Translations under genes and position numbers: made by a program
Origin: an uncultured Bacteroidales bacterium
GTDB taxonomy: Bacteria > Bacteroidota > Bacteroidia > Bacteroidales > UBA932
Assembly: GCA_944326335.1 (NCBI GenBank)
Contig: CALVDM010000006.1
Location: 1 to 64,000 of the forward strand
Direction: 5' to 3'
DNA: 64,000 nucleotides
Shown: piece by piece, positions 36,064 through 45,600 of the stretch
Layout: each line of letters begins with the position of its first letter
Position numbering within the stretch: position 1 is the stretch's first letter
Notes under the pieces: model-generated
Databases searched by the model: none
Told to the model about the DNA's origin: nothing
Seen by the model: the letters and a program-made list of their open reading frames with translations, nothing else

Positions 36064-37152
36064 TCAATACCAGCAGAATGCCCCTGGGCACACCCCGACT
36101 TCGAACCTGTCTCTCTGCTCCCCTTTGGAAGAGAATCTGTACACAGTCCCTGCCTGCTGGTAGTCGGCGGCGTCGGACACGTATATCTCCGAATTTTCCG
36201 GACACACCGTCATGTCGTAGAAATTTGCCCCTTCCACCGATATCACGGCCTTTTCCGGGAGAGTTTCATCGTATATGGACATGGCCATGACTCCTCCGTT
36301 GAGGAAAAACAGGCTGTCTCCGGCCGTATTCATCTGCAGGGAGCTGACGTAGCTTCCCTCCGGAAAGTCCATCCTTTTTTCTATCGACAGCTTCTCCAGA
36401 TTGGCTCTCGACAAGGCGGGAGCCTCATATCCTGCCGGATTGCCGCTCCAGCCGCCGCCGTCGGTGAGGACCCAGAGTTTCCCGTCCTTGTCGAGCCGTA
36501 TCGAGCAAGGCTGCACACCTGTCTCAATCCTGCCTGTGACCTCGTCCGTGCGGGTGTCGATTATCAGTATCTCCTTCTGGAAGGAGTAGCAATTCACAAT
36601 CAGGTCCGTGCCCATGAGTATCATCTGCTCTGTCGAACATCCGTCCGCATTGTCCATGCCCGTGTCGATGTATCCTGTGACGGAGAACGTGGAAGGGTTC
36701 ACGATGGCTATTCTCGGGTCGTTCATCTGGGATACGTATGCCTTCTCTTCCGATATAAAGCGGATTTCACGAGGCTGGCTGAGGCCTTCGGCAATCTGCC
36801 CTTTCAGTTTGCACGTGGCAGGGTCTGTCGCGAACACCACATTGGAGTTCGTCACGGTTATCCACAATGTGCCGTTTTCCAATGTCATGGACTGTGCCAC
36901 GTCCCCGAGCTTCTGTCCGTTTGCCCTGCGGAACACGTCGTTCTCCACTGTGCGGCTCCCGGTGTCGTACCATGAGAGTGAAGCGTTTCCGTACTGGTAT
37001 TGTCCTTCGCAGGCGATGAACAGGGTTGTCCCCTCCTTTGGAGAGGTCACTGCCGTCTCTTCATTGCCGTCGTTCCATTTCATGCAGCCCGACAGGACTG
37101 CAAGGCAGCCGAACGCTGCCGCGATTGATTTTTTGAATGTGTGTTGTATCAT
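36064..37152 (-). CDS. DUF5074/YncE-like beta-propeller lipoprotein (BtuG-like)
   Basis: A 362-aa lipoprotein (lipobox VLSGC, Cys23) predicted as a seven-bladed propeller: repeated blades such as GTLWITVTNSNVVFATDPATCKLKGQI split by turns, PREIRFISEEKAYVSQMNDPRIAIVNPSTF in parts, and CSIRLDKDGKLWVLTDGG. It fits the DUF5074 group that includes BtuG, the very tight surface cobalamin-binding protein that works with BtuB in Bacteroides. It is the first gene after a cobalamin riboswitch and just before btuB, the BtuG arrangement. Assignment as a functional BtuG is inference. Confidence 0.75.
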   Translation of the reverse strand: MIQHTFKKSIAAAFGCLAVLSGCMKWNDGNEETAVTSPKEGTTLFIACEGQYQYGNASLSWYDTGSRTVENDVFRRANGQKLGDVAQSMTLENGTLWITVTNSNVVFATDPATCKLKGQIAEGLSQPREIRFISEEKAYVSQMNDPRIAIVNPSTFSVTGYIDTGMDNADGCSTEQMILMGTDLIVNCYSFQKEILIIDTRTDEVTGRIETGVQPCSIRLDKDGKLWVLTDGGGWSGNPAGYEAPALSRANLEKLSIEKRMDFPEGSYVSSLQMNTAGDSLFFLNGGVMAMSIYDETLPEKAVISVEGANFYDMTVCPENSEIYVSDAADYQQAGTVYRFSSKGEQRDRFEVGVCPGAFCWY

Positions 37153-37186
37153 GATTCTAAGGTTTCTGTAATCCCGCAGCGCCTTT

Positions 37187-37386
37187 CATGCAGTACGGCA
37201 GGTCTTCTGGCTTATCCCCGGCTTTCCGGCCTTCCCGCCTTGCTGGCAGTGGCTGTTGTGGAAAGTCTCCGGATTGTCCGGATTCCCTGCGGGAGAAGCC
37301 CCGCCAGGGAAAGGATGTACACAGCAACGGGTATTGCTCCGGATTCGCACCGGATTCCCTATTGAGTCGCAAGCGACACCGTATTG
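37187..37386 (-). ncRNA. Cobalamin riboswitch (AdoCbl-type)
   Basis: Read on the minus strand, the leader has the class hallmarks in order: GAATCCGGTGCGAATCC near the 5' end, CCCGTTGCTGTGTA, then GCCACTG (37248-37254), GGGAAGGCCGG, and the B12 box TAAGCCAGAAGACCTGCC (37197-37214). It begins just after the promoter at 37392-37399 and ends 35 nt before the BtuG-like start. Cobalamin binding should switch off expression of the whole uptake operon. Ends are approximate. Confidence 0.93.
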
Positions 37387-37391
37387 CACCG

Positions 37392-37399
37392 CAAAAGTA
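37392..37399 (-). promoter_or_regulatory. Promoter -7 element of the cobalamin operon
   Basis: Reads TACTTTTG on the minus strand, matching TAnnTTTG, immediately upstream of the riboswitch. Confidence 0.65.
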
Positions 37400-37495
37400 T
37401 GAAAATTTTAATGATTATCCGCAAAATACCCATTATTACTTTCAGCCCTTTAGGAGGAAGGCAAAACTGATATCGGTAAAGCGGTAGTGTGGAAA

Positions 37496-37575
37496 AGATG
37501 GATTTCCTCAGCAAATAAAAACTTATTGATAATCAGTAATATTTGGTGTAAGATGGATTTCCTCGGCAAATAAAA
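37496..37575. repeat. 25-bp direct repeats at the edge of the AlbA-type gene
   Basis: Two 25-bp copies (37496-37520 and 37551-37575) differ at one base and begin AGATGGATTTCCTC. The second copy ends three bases from the stop of the AlbA-type gene. The 30 nt between them contain a near-palindrome (TTATTGATAATCAGTAA). They may be the footprint of an insertion or regulatory sites. The rest of the 37400-37578 gap shows nothing recognisable. Confidence 0.8.
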
Positions 37576-37578
37576 CTC

Positions 37579-39024
37579 CTATGCGTAATAAGGCACATAA
37601 GAGGAATATTTCTTGGAGTCAGGGGCTTTGTCTGAAAGTTTGATCAGACCAGAATCAACGGTGTCGGATATTATTCTTGAAGCTCCTGCCGAGTTATTCT
37701 TGTTCATATCCAGGCGCGATCTCAATGATGCGTTGGTCAACTCCATGCCATTCTCATAGAGCAGACAGGTATGCTGATAGCAAGCCTGTATCTTATCGGC
37801 TTTTGTCATCTCCGTATATTTTATCAATGGAAACAAGCTGGCTCTTGTGAAATATTCACCCTTTTCTATCCGTATGGCTGGCAGTCTCATTTCTTCCACT
37901 CCGGCAACGGCTCTGTCCATACCGCTGCCGCGCTTTTCACACAAGTTGAACAGGAACATTGACTGGGCGACCTTTTCATTACGGGATTTAGGTGGCATGT
38001 CTATGAAGCGGTTGGTATCTATGAGAGGCACTCCTGGATTGGTGATTGTCAGTCTGTTTCCGAAAATCTCCACGGACAGTGTCATGCCCTGAATGTCGAA
38101 GTCTTGGTGAATCAAGGCATTGGCCACCAATTCACGGATGGAAACTTCTGGATAAGGATATCTGTTTTCCCGGAACGGAGTACGGATAAACTCTGTCTTT
38201 TCCAACAGACTCATGATATGGTCTACAATTTTGTCCAGTGACAGGGCATATCCCTCATGGAAAAATGTTTCTGACGAGAGATGGAGATTGTTGTTGCCTT
38301 TATATTGCCGAACGACTACATTTTTGAAGGCAAGGGAAGGGAAATTTTTGAGGTCTCTTGCCAGAAGCACGGCACCAAGATTGGTAACAGACCACGCTCC
38401 GTCTTCTTTCCGACAGAATCCGTATGCTTCCATTCCTTCAACGATAAGGTCAATGCCGGATGGGACAGACTTGTTGATCAGTCTGTAGAATCGGGCGAAG
38501 TCCAGCAATGTAATGACTTTTTCGGCTGTGATTCCAGACATGGCGATTCTATCCTCGAATGTCTGTCCCTCGGCAGCGGCGAGTATTGCATGGACCTGTG
38601 ATTTTGACATTTTGTGTGTCTGACCTGCAGACCGATAATAACTGTCATATATCGTCATGGCGCGAAGATACACAGGTTTGTCCTTTTGCTCCGGGACATG
38701 GACAAGCAAGATGCCGGAGCTATCCAATTCTACGGATGTATGCTCTATGCGGATGGGGATGTTGAGATTGTTTCTGGCAATATTCCCTATCTTCTTGACA
38801 ATCTCCTCGGTCTGCTCACGGGATGGCGTGAAAAGAGAAGCGTCGTTATTGACACCGAATGCAAATGTGCCTCCCCCTGTCTGGTTTGCAAATGCGGAGA
38901 TGTGCTGGGCAAGGCGTTCGGACTTTTCAGACAGTCCGCTTTTCCAGTCAAGCTCGTTGAGTTCTGTCTTGACGGGATATAGGCTGCGGTGTAGATATTT
39001 GACAGCTTCTTCTTTCCAATCCAT
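37579..39024 (-). CDS. AlbA/Schlafen-type ATP-binding protein
   Basis: A 481-aa cytosolic protein of the COG2865 group. Its domain order is an N-terminal AlbA_2 (Schlafen-like) domain with TELNELDWKSG and HISAFANQTGGGTFAFGV, a central domain, a GHKL-type ATPase fold with RELVANALIHQDFDI and EKRGSGMDRAV, and a C-terminal winged-helix-like region. Such proteins are thought to be DNA/RNA-binding regulators, and some occur with defence systems; no function can be given here. The start at 39024 was picked because the promoter box TACTTTTG lies at 39041-39048. The gene is visibly AT-richer than its neighbours and flanked by repeats and a gene scrap, so it was probably acquired. Confidence 0.85.
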   Translation of the reverse strand: MDWKEEAVKYLHRSLYPVKTELNELDWKSGLSEKSERLAQHISAFANQTGGGTFAFGVNNDASLFTPSREQTEEIVKKIGNIARNNLNIPIRIEHTSVELDSSGILLVHVPEQKDKPVYLRAMTIYDSYYRSAGQTHKMSKSQVHAILAAAEGQTFEDRIAMSGITAEKVITLLDFARFYRLINKSVPSGIDLIVEGMEAYGFCRKEDGAWSVTNLGAVLLARDLKNFPSLAFKNVVVRQYKGNNNLHLSSETFFHEGYALSLDKIVDHIMSLLEKTEFIRTPFRENRYPYPEVSIRELVANALIHQDFDIQGMTLSVEIFGNRLTITNPGVPLIDTNRFIDMPPKSRNEKVAQSMFLFNLCEKRGSGMDRAVAGVEEMRLPAIRIEKGEYFTRASLFPLIKYTEMTKADKIQACYQHTCLLYENGMELTNASLRSRLDMNKNNSAGASRIISDTVDSGLIKLSDKAPDSKKYSSYVPYYA

Positions 39025-39040
39025 GGTCAATATGTTTTTG

Positions 39041-39048
39041 CAAAAGTA
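39041..39048 (-). promoter_or_regulatory. Promoter -7 element of the AlbA-type gene
   Basis: Reads TACTTTTG on the minus strand, 17 nt before the chosen start, which rules out the in-frame ATG at 39063. Confidence 0.6.
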
Positions 39049-39072
39049 ATGATTTGATTTCATTTATAATAA

Positions 39073-39200
39073 TTTACATACGTTAAGCTGTTTGCCAAGG
39101 ACATTGTGACAGGCGAAGAGAAGTCGTTCTATTTCAAGGACTTCCTTTTCGATATCGCTGCTGCCGGCAATGTTTTCACGACACATCAATCTTTAAAACA
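39073..39200 (+). pseudogene. Possible gene scrap, unrecognised
   Basis: Between the AlbA-type gene and the polysaccharide locus (39025-39458) no intact gene is seen. From 39073 a short open stretch reads FTYVKLFAKDIVTGEEKSF then YFKDFLFDIAAAGNVF, with protein-like composition, and opens directly after two stop codons. It has no start or promoter and fades into low-complexity sequence. I read it as a leftover from a rearrangement next to the AlbA-type gene. The remainder of the gap holds nothing else except the promoter below. Confidence 0.3.
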
Positions 39201-39412
39201 ACCGCATCACATTCGAGGCCGCACTTGTCCCGATATCCGGCCGCGTTTTTTCCTGCAAGGATGGCTTAGCGTAAAACGAGACATAAGCTGCGCTTTGTTT
39301 CTTGTTGTCAATCAGCGGTTTGGGCGGAAAAAAAAGAATGTGTCGCTGAAAATCAGCCAAAAAATCAACGGCCGGACACGGCTTTTTTATTGTTAATTCA
39401 AATTTATTCATA

Positions 39413-39420
39413 TAACTTTG
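39413..39420 (+). promoter_or_regulatory. Promoter -7 element of the polysaccharide locus
   Basis: TAACTTTG matches TAnnTTTG, 38 nt before the first ATG of the locus (39459). It is the only clear promoter found ahead of the 21-kb same-strand gene run. Confidence 0.6.
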
Positions 39421-39458
39421 CGGAGGTTGTGTACGTACACAGCAAAAAACCGCATAAT

Positions 39459-41016
39459 ATGTCCATCTGTTTCAAAAAATTCATGTCATTGTTCACGGCG
39501 GCCATTTTTTCCATGGCTCTGACAAGCTGCGAAGGCTCTGAAAAGGGCGGTGAAAACGGCTCGGGGGGGGGGTGGACTGCCATCCGATGACGTCTGGAAT
39601 GTGACCGACGCACAGACTGAACTCTATTCCTGGTCTCCTTCTATTGTCCCTTCCCAGTATTATTCCGTAGAGGTAAACGGTGAAAATGCTTTCGTCCTTC
39701 CGTGCATTGACAGCCCCGAGGGGTCGCAGCCGGAAGAGGAACATCATGTCTGCACATTCGGATGTGACGGCGAGGTGCTCGTGGAGATAAACTCCTACAG
39801 CGAGAAGATAACAGAGGCCGAGGTGCTGCCCAAGTCCCGCGGCTACAGTTACAGGGTACATGACGACGGCGTCCAGGTGATGCTCAAGCCCGGCGACCGC
39901 GTGGCAGTGGAGATGAACGGGAACGAGGATGATGTGCTGTTCATCTTCGTGAATCCGCTCGAGACATCGAAGCCTGCCAGGGACGACGCTTCCGTGACCT
40001 ATTATGAAGCAGGTACGGTGACCGATGTCGGCACCATGACCATCCCTTCCGGGCAGACGGTCTATATCGAAGGCGGAGCCATCGTCAAGGGCCGGTTCAC
40101 CTGTCCTCAGAATGCATCGGACATAAAGATAAAAGGTTACGGCATCCTCGATTCGAGAGGTGTCGACGGCCGTGCCATCCAGCTCCACAAGGTGTCCGGT
40201 CTCGAAATAGACGGTCTCCTCACCCTGAACGACATCAGCTGGACCACATTCATAGCCGAGGCGGAGGATGTCACCGTGAACAATTACAAGGTGGTGGCGG
40301 TACACAATCCGGGAAATACGGCCGGCAACGAGAACGATGCCCTCGACCTTCTCGGATGCCGCAACGCCAAGGTTACCGGGTGTTTCGGCTATGCCCATGA
40401 CGACATTTTCTGTGTGAAGTCGCACAAGTGGTCATACAAGGGCGAGGTGGAGAACATCCTCTTCGAGGACTGTATCGCGTGGAACTTCCGCAGCGGCAAC
40501 TCTTTCGTGGTGGGCGCCGAGACGAATTATGACGTGACCGGCGTCACGTACAGGAATTGCGTGAGCATCCACAGCGCCGGCAATCCGTCCGGTACCATGA
40601 ACAGGGGCGGGTTGAGCGTGCACCATTGTGCCGGAGGCCATGTCTCTGACATCCTTTTCGAGAACATCACACTCGAAGACTGCAAGGAATACGGCATACA
40701 CATAGACATCCGCGAGTCATACGTCACGAATCTCGGAAACGACGAGAACAACCAGCCCGTGGAGTATTCTCCGGGGACGATGGACGGCGTCACGCTGAGG
40801 AATATAGATGTCGTCAATACTCCTCCGCAGGGCAATTTCCTGTTCGGTTACGACAACGACCACAAAATTCTGGATGTCGTGTTCGACAATGTGCGCATTG
40901 CGGGCACCGAGCTCACCGGGGACAATATCAGGACATATTTCGACCCGTCGATGTCCTATTCCAGGGGAGACCAGCTTTCACACAATCTCGAATTTGTCGA
41001 GTATTCATTTGAGTGA
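39459..41016 (+). CDS. Parallel beta-helix glycoside hydrolase (GH28/GH49-like), frame broken at a G10 tract
   Basis: The ATG at 39459 starts a lipoprotein signal peptide (MSICFKKFMSLFTAAIFSM, lipobox LTSC, Cys24) followed by a Gly/Glu/Ser linker. At the ten-G tract (39563-39572) this frame runs into a TGA within six codons. The enzyme body continues in the other frame (open from 39550 to 41016). It has an N-terminal beta-sandwich ending near IFVNPLE and a right-handed beta-helix with GNENDALDLLG and YAHDDIFCVKS, whose paired Asp residues resemble the catalytic acids of GH28/GH49 enzymes. With nine Gs the two parts fuse. So this is either a phase-variable gene in the OFF state, a pseudogene, or a homopolymer sequencing error. 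A paralogue with an intact signal follows. Confidence 0.75.
39563..39572 (+). repeat. Poly-G tract (G10), possible phase-variation switch
   Basis: Ten consecutive G inside the linker just after the lipoprotein signal. In-frame fusion with the downstream hydrolase requires 9 (or 12) Gs. Confidence 0.9.
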
Positions 41017-41075
41017 CATCGTGCCCTAGGGGCATGACACGGGAAAATTTCACATAATCAAAACACCAACCGGAA

Positions 41076-42572
41076 ATGCTGATGAAATCATTTGCAAAAA
41101 CTATGTCCGCCCTGGCTGCATTGGCTCTTGCCGCATGCACCTCGTGCGACAGCACAGAGCCTTCGGGCGGGAACGAAGGGACTTCCTTGCCTGAAGAGTA
41201 CACCACGGAAGTGGAATACTACAAATTCGACCCTACGGTCAAGGAGTCTTCGATTTACGCTGTGAAGGCTGCGGGCGAATACATTAAGGTGCTCCCTACG
41301 ACAGAGCCGCACATGGCATGGCTCGGCGTTGACGAGGGAAAGGCGAAATTCGAGATTTCCCTGCAGGGGGAAAAGATAGAGTCCGTAGTCGTTAGACCTG
41401 TGGCCAAGAATTATGACTACAGGATTGAGGACGGGAAGATAATAATCGGCCTCGGAAAGTACGACCGCGTCTCTGTCGAGGTGAACGGCAACATCAAGAA
41501 TCCGCTTTTCATATTCGTGAATCCGATAGACAGGGAGCGTCCTTCAAAGGACGACCCGTCGGTGAAGTATTTCGAGGCGGGAAAGATATACGACGCCGGG
41601 GACATCGTGCTCTCGAAAGACTGCAAGGAAGTGTATCTGGAACCGGGCACTTATGTGAAGGGCAACATCCTCGGGGTTGACATCGAAGGTGTCAAAATCC
41701 ACGGCGGAGGCTTCCTCGAGACCACTGAAACGAATGTGGGCCGCTACAGCGAGTTCTACCAGCCGTTCTCGATTGCCCTGAACAGATGCCACAACTCCAC
41801 ACTCGAAGACTACACCCATCTGTTCGCCGCCGGGGGATGGTGCTCGCTTTTCACCAACTGCGACGGAAGCAATATCGTGAATGTCCACACGATAGGCACG
41901 GAGACATCTCCGGGGGTGAAGACCAACAACGACTCCATGGACATAATCGGAGGCAAAAACGTGCATGTGAAGCACACGTTCCTTCGCGGACATGACGACT
42001 GCTATTGCCTCAAGTCCCAGAAATTCAAGCTGAAAGGTGAAGTCGACGGGATTTTCTATGAAGACTGCATAGGCTGGAACCTCGAGGCCGGCAACACCTT
42101 CGAAATCGGCTACGAGACCAACATGGATATAAACAACGTGCAGTACAAGGATGTCTATGCCATCCACTCCGGGACATCAGGCACGGACATGCGCCGGGCG
42201 GCATTCAGCATACACAACGGGGCACGCGGCACTATCTCCAACGTGAAGTACGAGAACGCATACGCCGAGGATGTCATGGAGTTCGCCGTCTATCTCGCCG
42301 TGCTTTCCCACAGCTACAATATAGGCTATGACGATGAAGGGAACGAGCTGGAGTACGCCCCCGGACAGATAGAGGGCGTGACATACGACAACCTCAATGT
42401 GCTTGCTGTCCGGGACGGAAAGGGATATTGTGTCATAGACGGTTACGATGACGGACATACTGTTTCTGACGTGACCTTCAAAGGCTTCAATTATCTCGGC
42501 AGAAAGGTGACTTCGCTCGATGACAGCATCTGGAGCATAAAGGAACACCACTCGGACATAACTTTCAACTGA
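41076..42572 (+). CDS. Parallel beta-helix glycoside hydrolase lipoprotein (GH28/GH49-like)
   Basis: A 498-aa paralogue of the preceding enzyme, with an intact lipoprotein signal (lipobox LAAC/CTSC, Cys21 or Cys24; a second Met at residue 3 is also possible). An N-terminal beta-sandwich ends in FIFVNPIDRERPSKDD. The helix then carries TNNDSMDIIGG and GHDDCYCLKS, with the same acidic residues in the same places as its neighbour, and GNTFEIGYETNMD. It would be surface-attached or periplasmic and cut or trim a polysaccharide. Exact CAZy family is not certain; GH110 has a similar fold. The two copies have clearly diverged in the middle, which suggests different specificity. Confidence 0.72.
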   Translation: MLMKSFAKTMSALAALALAACTSCDSTEPSGGNEGTSLPEEYTTEVEYYKFDPTVKESSIYAVKAAGEYIKVLPTTEPHMAWLGVDEGKAKFEISLQGEKIESVVVRPVAKNYDYRIEDGKIIIGLGKYDRVSVEVNGNIKNPLFIFVNPIDRERPSKDDPSVKYFEAGKIYDAGDIVLSKDCKEVYLEPGTYVKGNILGVDIEGVKIHGGGFLETTETNVGRYSEFYQPFSIALNRCHNSTLEDYTHLFAAGGWCSLFTNCDGSNIVNVHTIGTETSPGVKTNNDSMDIIGGKNVHVKHTFLRGHDDCYCLKSQKFKLKGEVDGIFYEDCIGWNLEAGNTFEIGYETNMDINNVQYKDVYAIHSGTSGTDMRRAAFSIHNGARGTISNVKYENAYAEDVMEFAVYLAVLSHSYNIGYDDEGNELEYAPGQIEGVTYDNLNVLAVRDGKGYCVIDGYDDGHTVSDVTFKGFNYLGRKVTSLDDSIWSIKEHHSDITFN

Positions 42573-42612
42573 GTATAACTCTATCAAACCAATAAACAAA
42601 CACAAGTAACGT

Positions 42613-45600
42613 ATGAACATTTTCTTCAGAATGATGTTGTCGGCAGTCCTGATGCTGTCCGCCGTAACGGCATTCGCGCAGGATGTCGTCACGGGAACCG
42701 TGACTGACGACAACGGAGAGCCGCTGATAGGTGCCGGAGTGACATACAAGGGCACTACAGTCGGTGTGGTCACTGACCTTGACGGCAGATACAGCATCAA
42801 GAGAATGCCGGGCGAGACACTGCAGTTTTCGTCTATCGGAATGACAAGCAAGGAGGTGCAGGTGTCTGACCAGAAGGAAATCAACGTCCGCCTCGAGACG
42901 GACAATCTGGTGCTCGAGGATGCCGTGGTCATCGGCTACGGCACGCTTTCGAGGTCTGACCTCACGGGTTCCGTGAGCTCATTCAAGTCCGAGGAACTCG
43001 CCAAGACAGGAAGCAGCAATGTCGTGGGCGCGTTGCAGGGACATGTGGCCGGACTGAACATCACTTCGCAGTCCGGTGAGCCGGGAGCCGGATTCAACAT
43101 CAAAATCAGGGGAAACAACTCCATCAACGCCGGCACCACGCCTCTGTTCGTGATAGACGGCATGCAGATGGACATATCCTCTGGCGAGATTGCCACCACA
43201 ACCTCCACCGGTTCCGGCACATTCGACCCGATGTCCTTCATAAACCCGAACGACATCGAGTCCATAGAGGTGCTGAAGGATGCCACGGCGACAGCCATCT
43301 ACGGAGCCCGCGGAGCGAACGGTGTCATAATCATCACCACCAAGAGCGGCCTTTCTGGAGCCGACAGGACAGTGGTCAACTTCAGCGCCTCGGTCGGTAT
43401 CTCCAACGTGCCGAAATACATCCAGATGCTCAATCCGCAGGAATATGTGGACTACCGTTTCAGCAGGAGGGACTACGGATGGTCCGGATACGGTGTTGAC
43501 ACCAACGGAGACGGAGAGGCGGACACTCCTATGGATGCGAGCGGCATGGAATATTTCGACTGGCAGAAGCTCCTGTACAGGACGGCTGTGACCCAGGACT
43601 ACAACCTCTCGGTGAACGCTGTGGCAAGCAAGAAGACACAGCTGCTGGTAAGCCTCGGCTACCTGAACCAGGACGGTCTCGTGGTGAACAACGACTACCA
43701 GAGGTACACGGGGCGCATCAAGCTGGACCATAGCATCAGCGACAAGGTGAAGATAGGAGCTTCCGTGAACTACGGCCGCACGATTTCCAACGGAGCAGTG
43801 TCTTCCGGTGGTGGAGAACTCGGCTACAGCGGTCTGATACAGCTCATCTATCTGCGCAGGCCGGTCGATTTCTACACAGAGGGAGATTCTCAGGACAACA
43901 TGGGTTCCTATTCCCTTCTGGACTGCGTCACTGACGAGACATACAGGAAGACCGTCTATTCCCGTGTGGCAGGAAACGCCTACCTTGACTGGAAAATCAT
44001 AGATGACCTCACTTTCCGCGCCCAGATTTCGGGAAACACATCCAATTCCAAAGGCATGGAGTTCTACAGCAAGGAGAGTATGTGGGGATATTCCAAGAAC
44101 GGTTACGGAAGAATCAAGACCGTGGACACATACGGCTGGAACGCTTCCGCGACCCTCACCTACAACAAGACTTTCAAGGAGAAGCATAATCTTAGCGCCA
44201 TGCTCGGCGTGGAGATGAACGCATATTCCAGCGAGAATCTCACCATAGGCGCATACGACTTCACGGATGCATCCACAGGGGTGTTCGACATCAGCAAGGG
44301 AGGTATCCAGGAAGCTCCGGTGGAGAGCATAGGCATGAGCACGATGATGTCAATGTTCGGCCGTGCCGAATACAACTACGACCAGCGTTACTACATATCG
44401 TTCAACATGCGTGCTGACGGTTCATCCAAGTTCATGCCGGGCAGCAGGGTCGGCTACTTCCCGTCCGTGGCCCTTGCATGGAGGCTCTCGGAGGAACCGT
44501 TCATGGAGAGCGCAGGGTGGCTCGACCAGTTCAAACTCAGGTTCAGCGTCGGAGCTTCCGGCAACGACCGTATCTCCAACTATGCCACGATGGCCCTCAT
44601 GACCACCAACTACTACGCCATCAACGGTACGGAGGTCATGGGTATGGCACCGTCCAGCTCGGCCAATTCCAACCTCAAGTGGGAGACCACATACCAGTAC
44701 GACCTCGGCTTCGACTTCAGCGTCCTGAACAACAGGATAAACCTCATGGCCGACATCTACTACAAGGACACCCGCGACATGCTCTACCGTGCCACCCTTC
44801 CTGCCCAGACCGGATATGTGGAGCAGTGGCAGAATCTCGGGCGTGTGGAGAACAAGGGTATAGAGGTGAGCCTCAACACCTACAACATCCAGACGCGCAA
44901 CTTCTCGTGGGCCACGAACGTGACATTCGACCTCTCCCGCAACAAGGTGCTCGACATCGGAGGCATCGAATACACGAGCGTGAACATCTCCCACGGCCAG
45001 CTCTCCAACGACATTTCGCGTATCATGGTGGGCCAGCCGATCGGTATCGGCTACGGTTATGTGGCTGACGGGAACTACCAGCTCACGGACTTCGTGGCAA
45101 TCGACAAGGTCGGCAACAGGTTCGAGCATCCTGAGGAGATTGTGACAAGCGACAACATAGACAACTACGACTTCGAGCTGAAGCCGGGTGTGGTGAAGAT
45201 AAACTCCGTGACCCCTCAGCCGGGAGACCGCAAATACAAGGACTTCGACGGAGACAACGAAGTGACCACGGCGGACCGCCAGGTGATAAGCGATTCCAAC
45301 CCTGACTTCACGATGGGATTCGGCAATACGTTCACATACAAGAATTTCGAGCTTACCCTCTTCTTCGAGGGCGTCTACGGAAGGGATATCATGAACGAGT
45401 TCAAGCTCCGCTCCGAGTCCGGACAGTCGGGAGGAACGCAGTACAACAACCTCCGCGCAGAGGCATGGCACGGACGCTGGACTCCGGAGAATTCGTCCAA
45501 CACTTATTCGAGGCTGCTGAACCAGACCAATTCCTGGACATCCTCGTACTATGTGGAGGACGGCAGCTACATCAGGTTCAAGACTCTCTCGTTTGCATAT

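Noticed and set aside
37496..37575. Direct repeats as att sites of an integrative element
   Set aside because: Both copies lie on the same side of the AlbA-type gene, and no integrase or tRNA target is present.
39550..39600. GTG at 39550 as the true start of the first beta-helix hydrolase
   Set aside because: It would give a cytosolic enzyme without signal peptide, unlike its paralogue, while an intact lipoprotein signal lies just upstream in the other frame.
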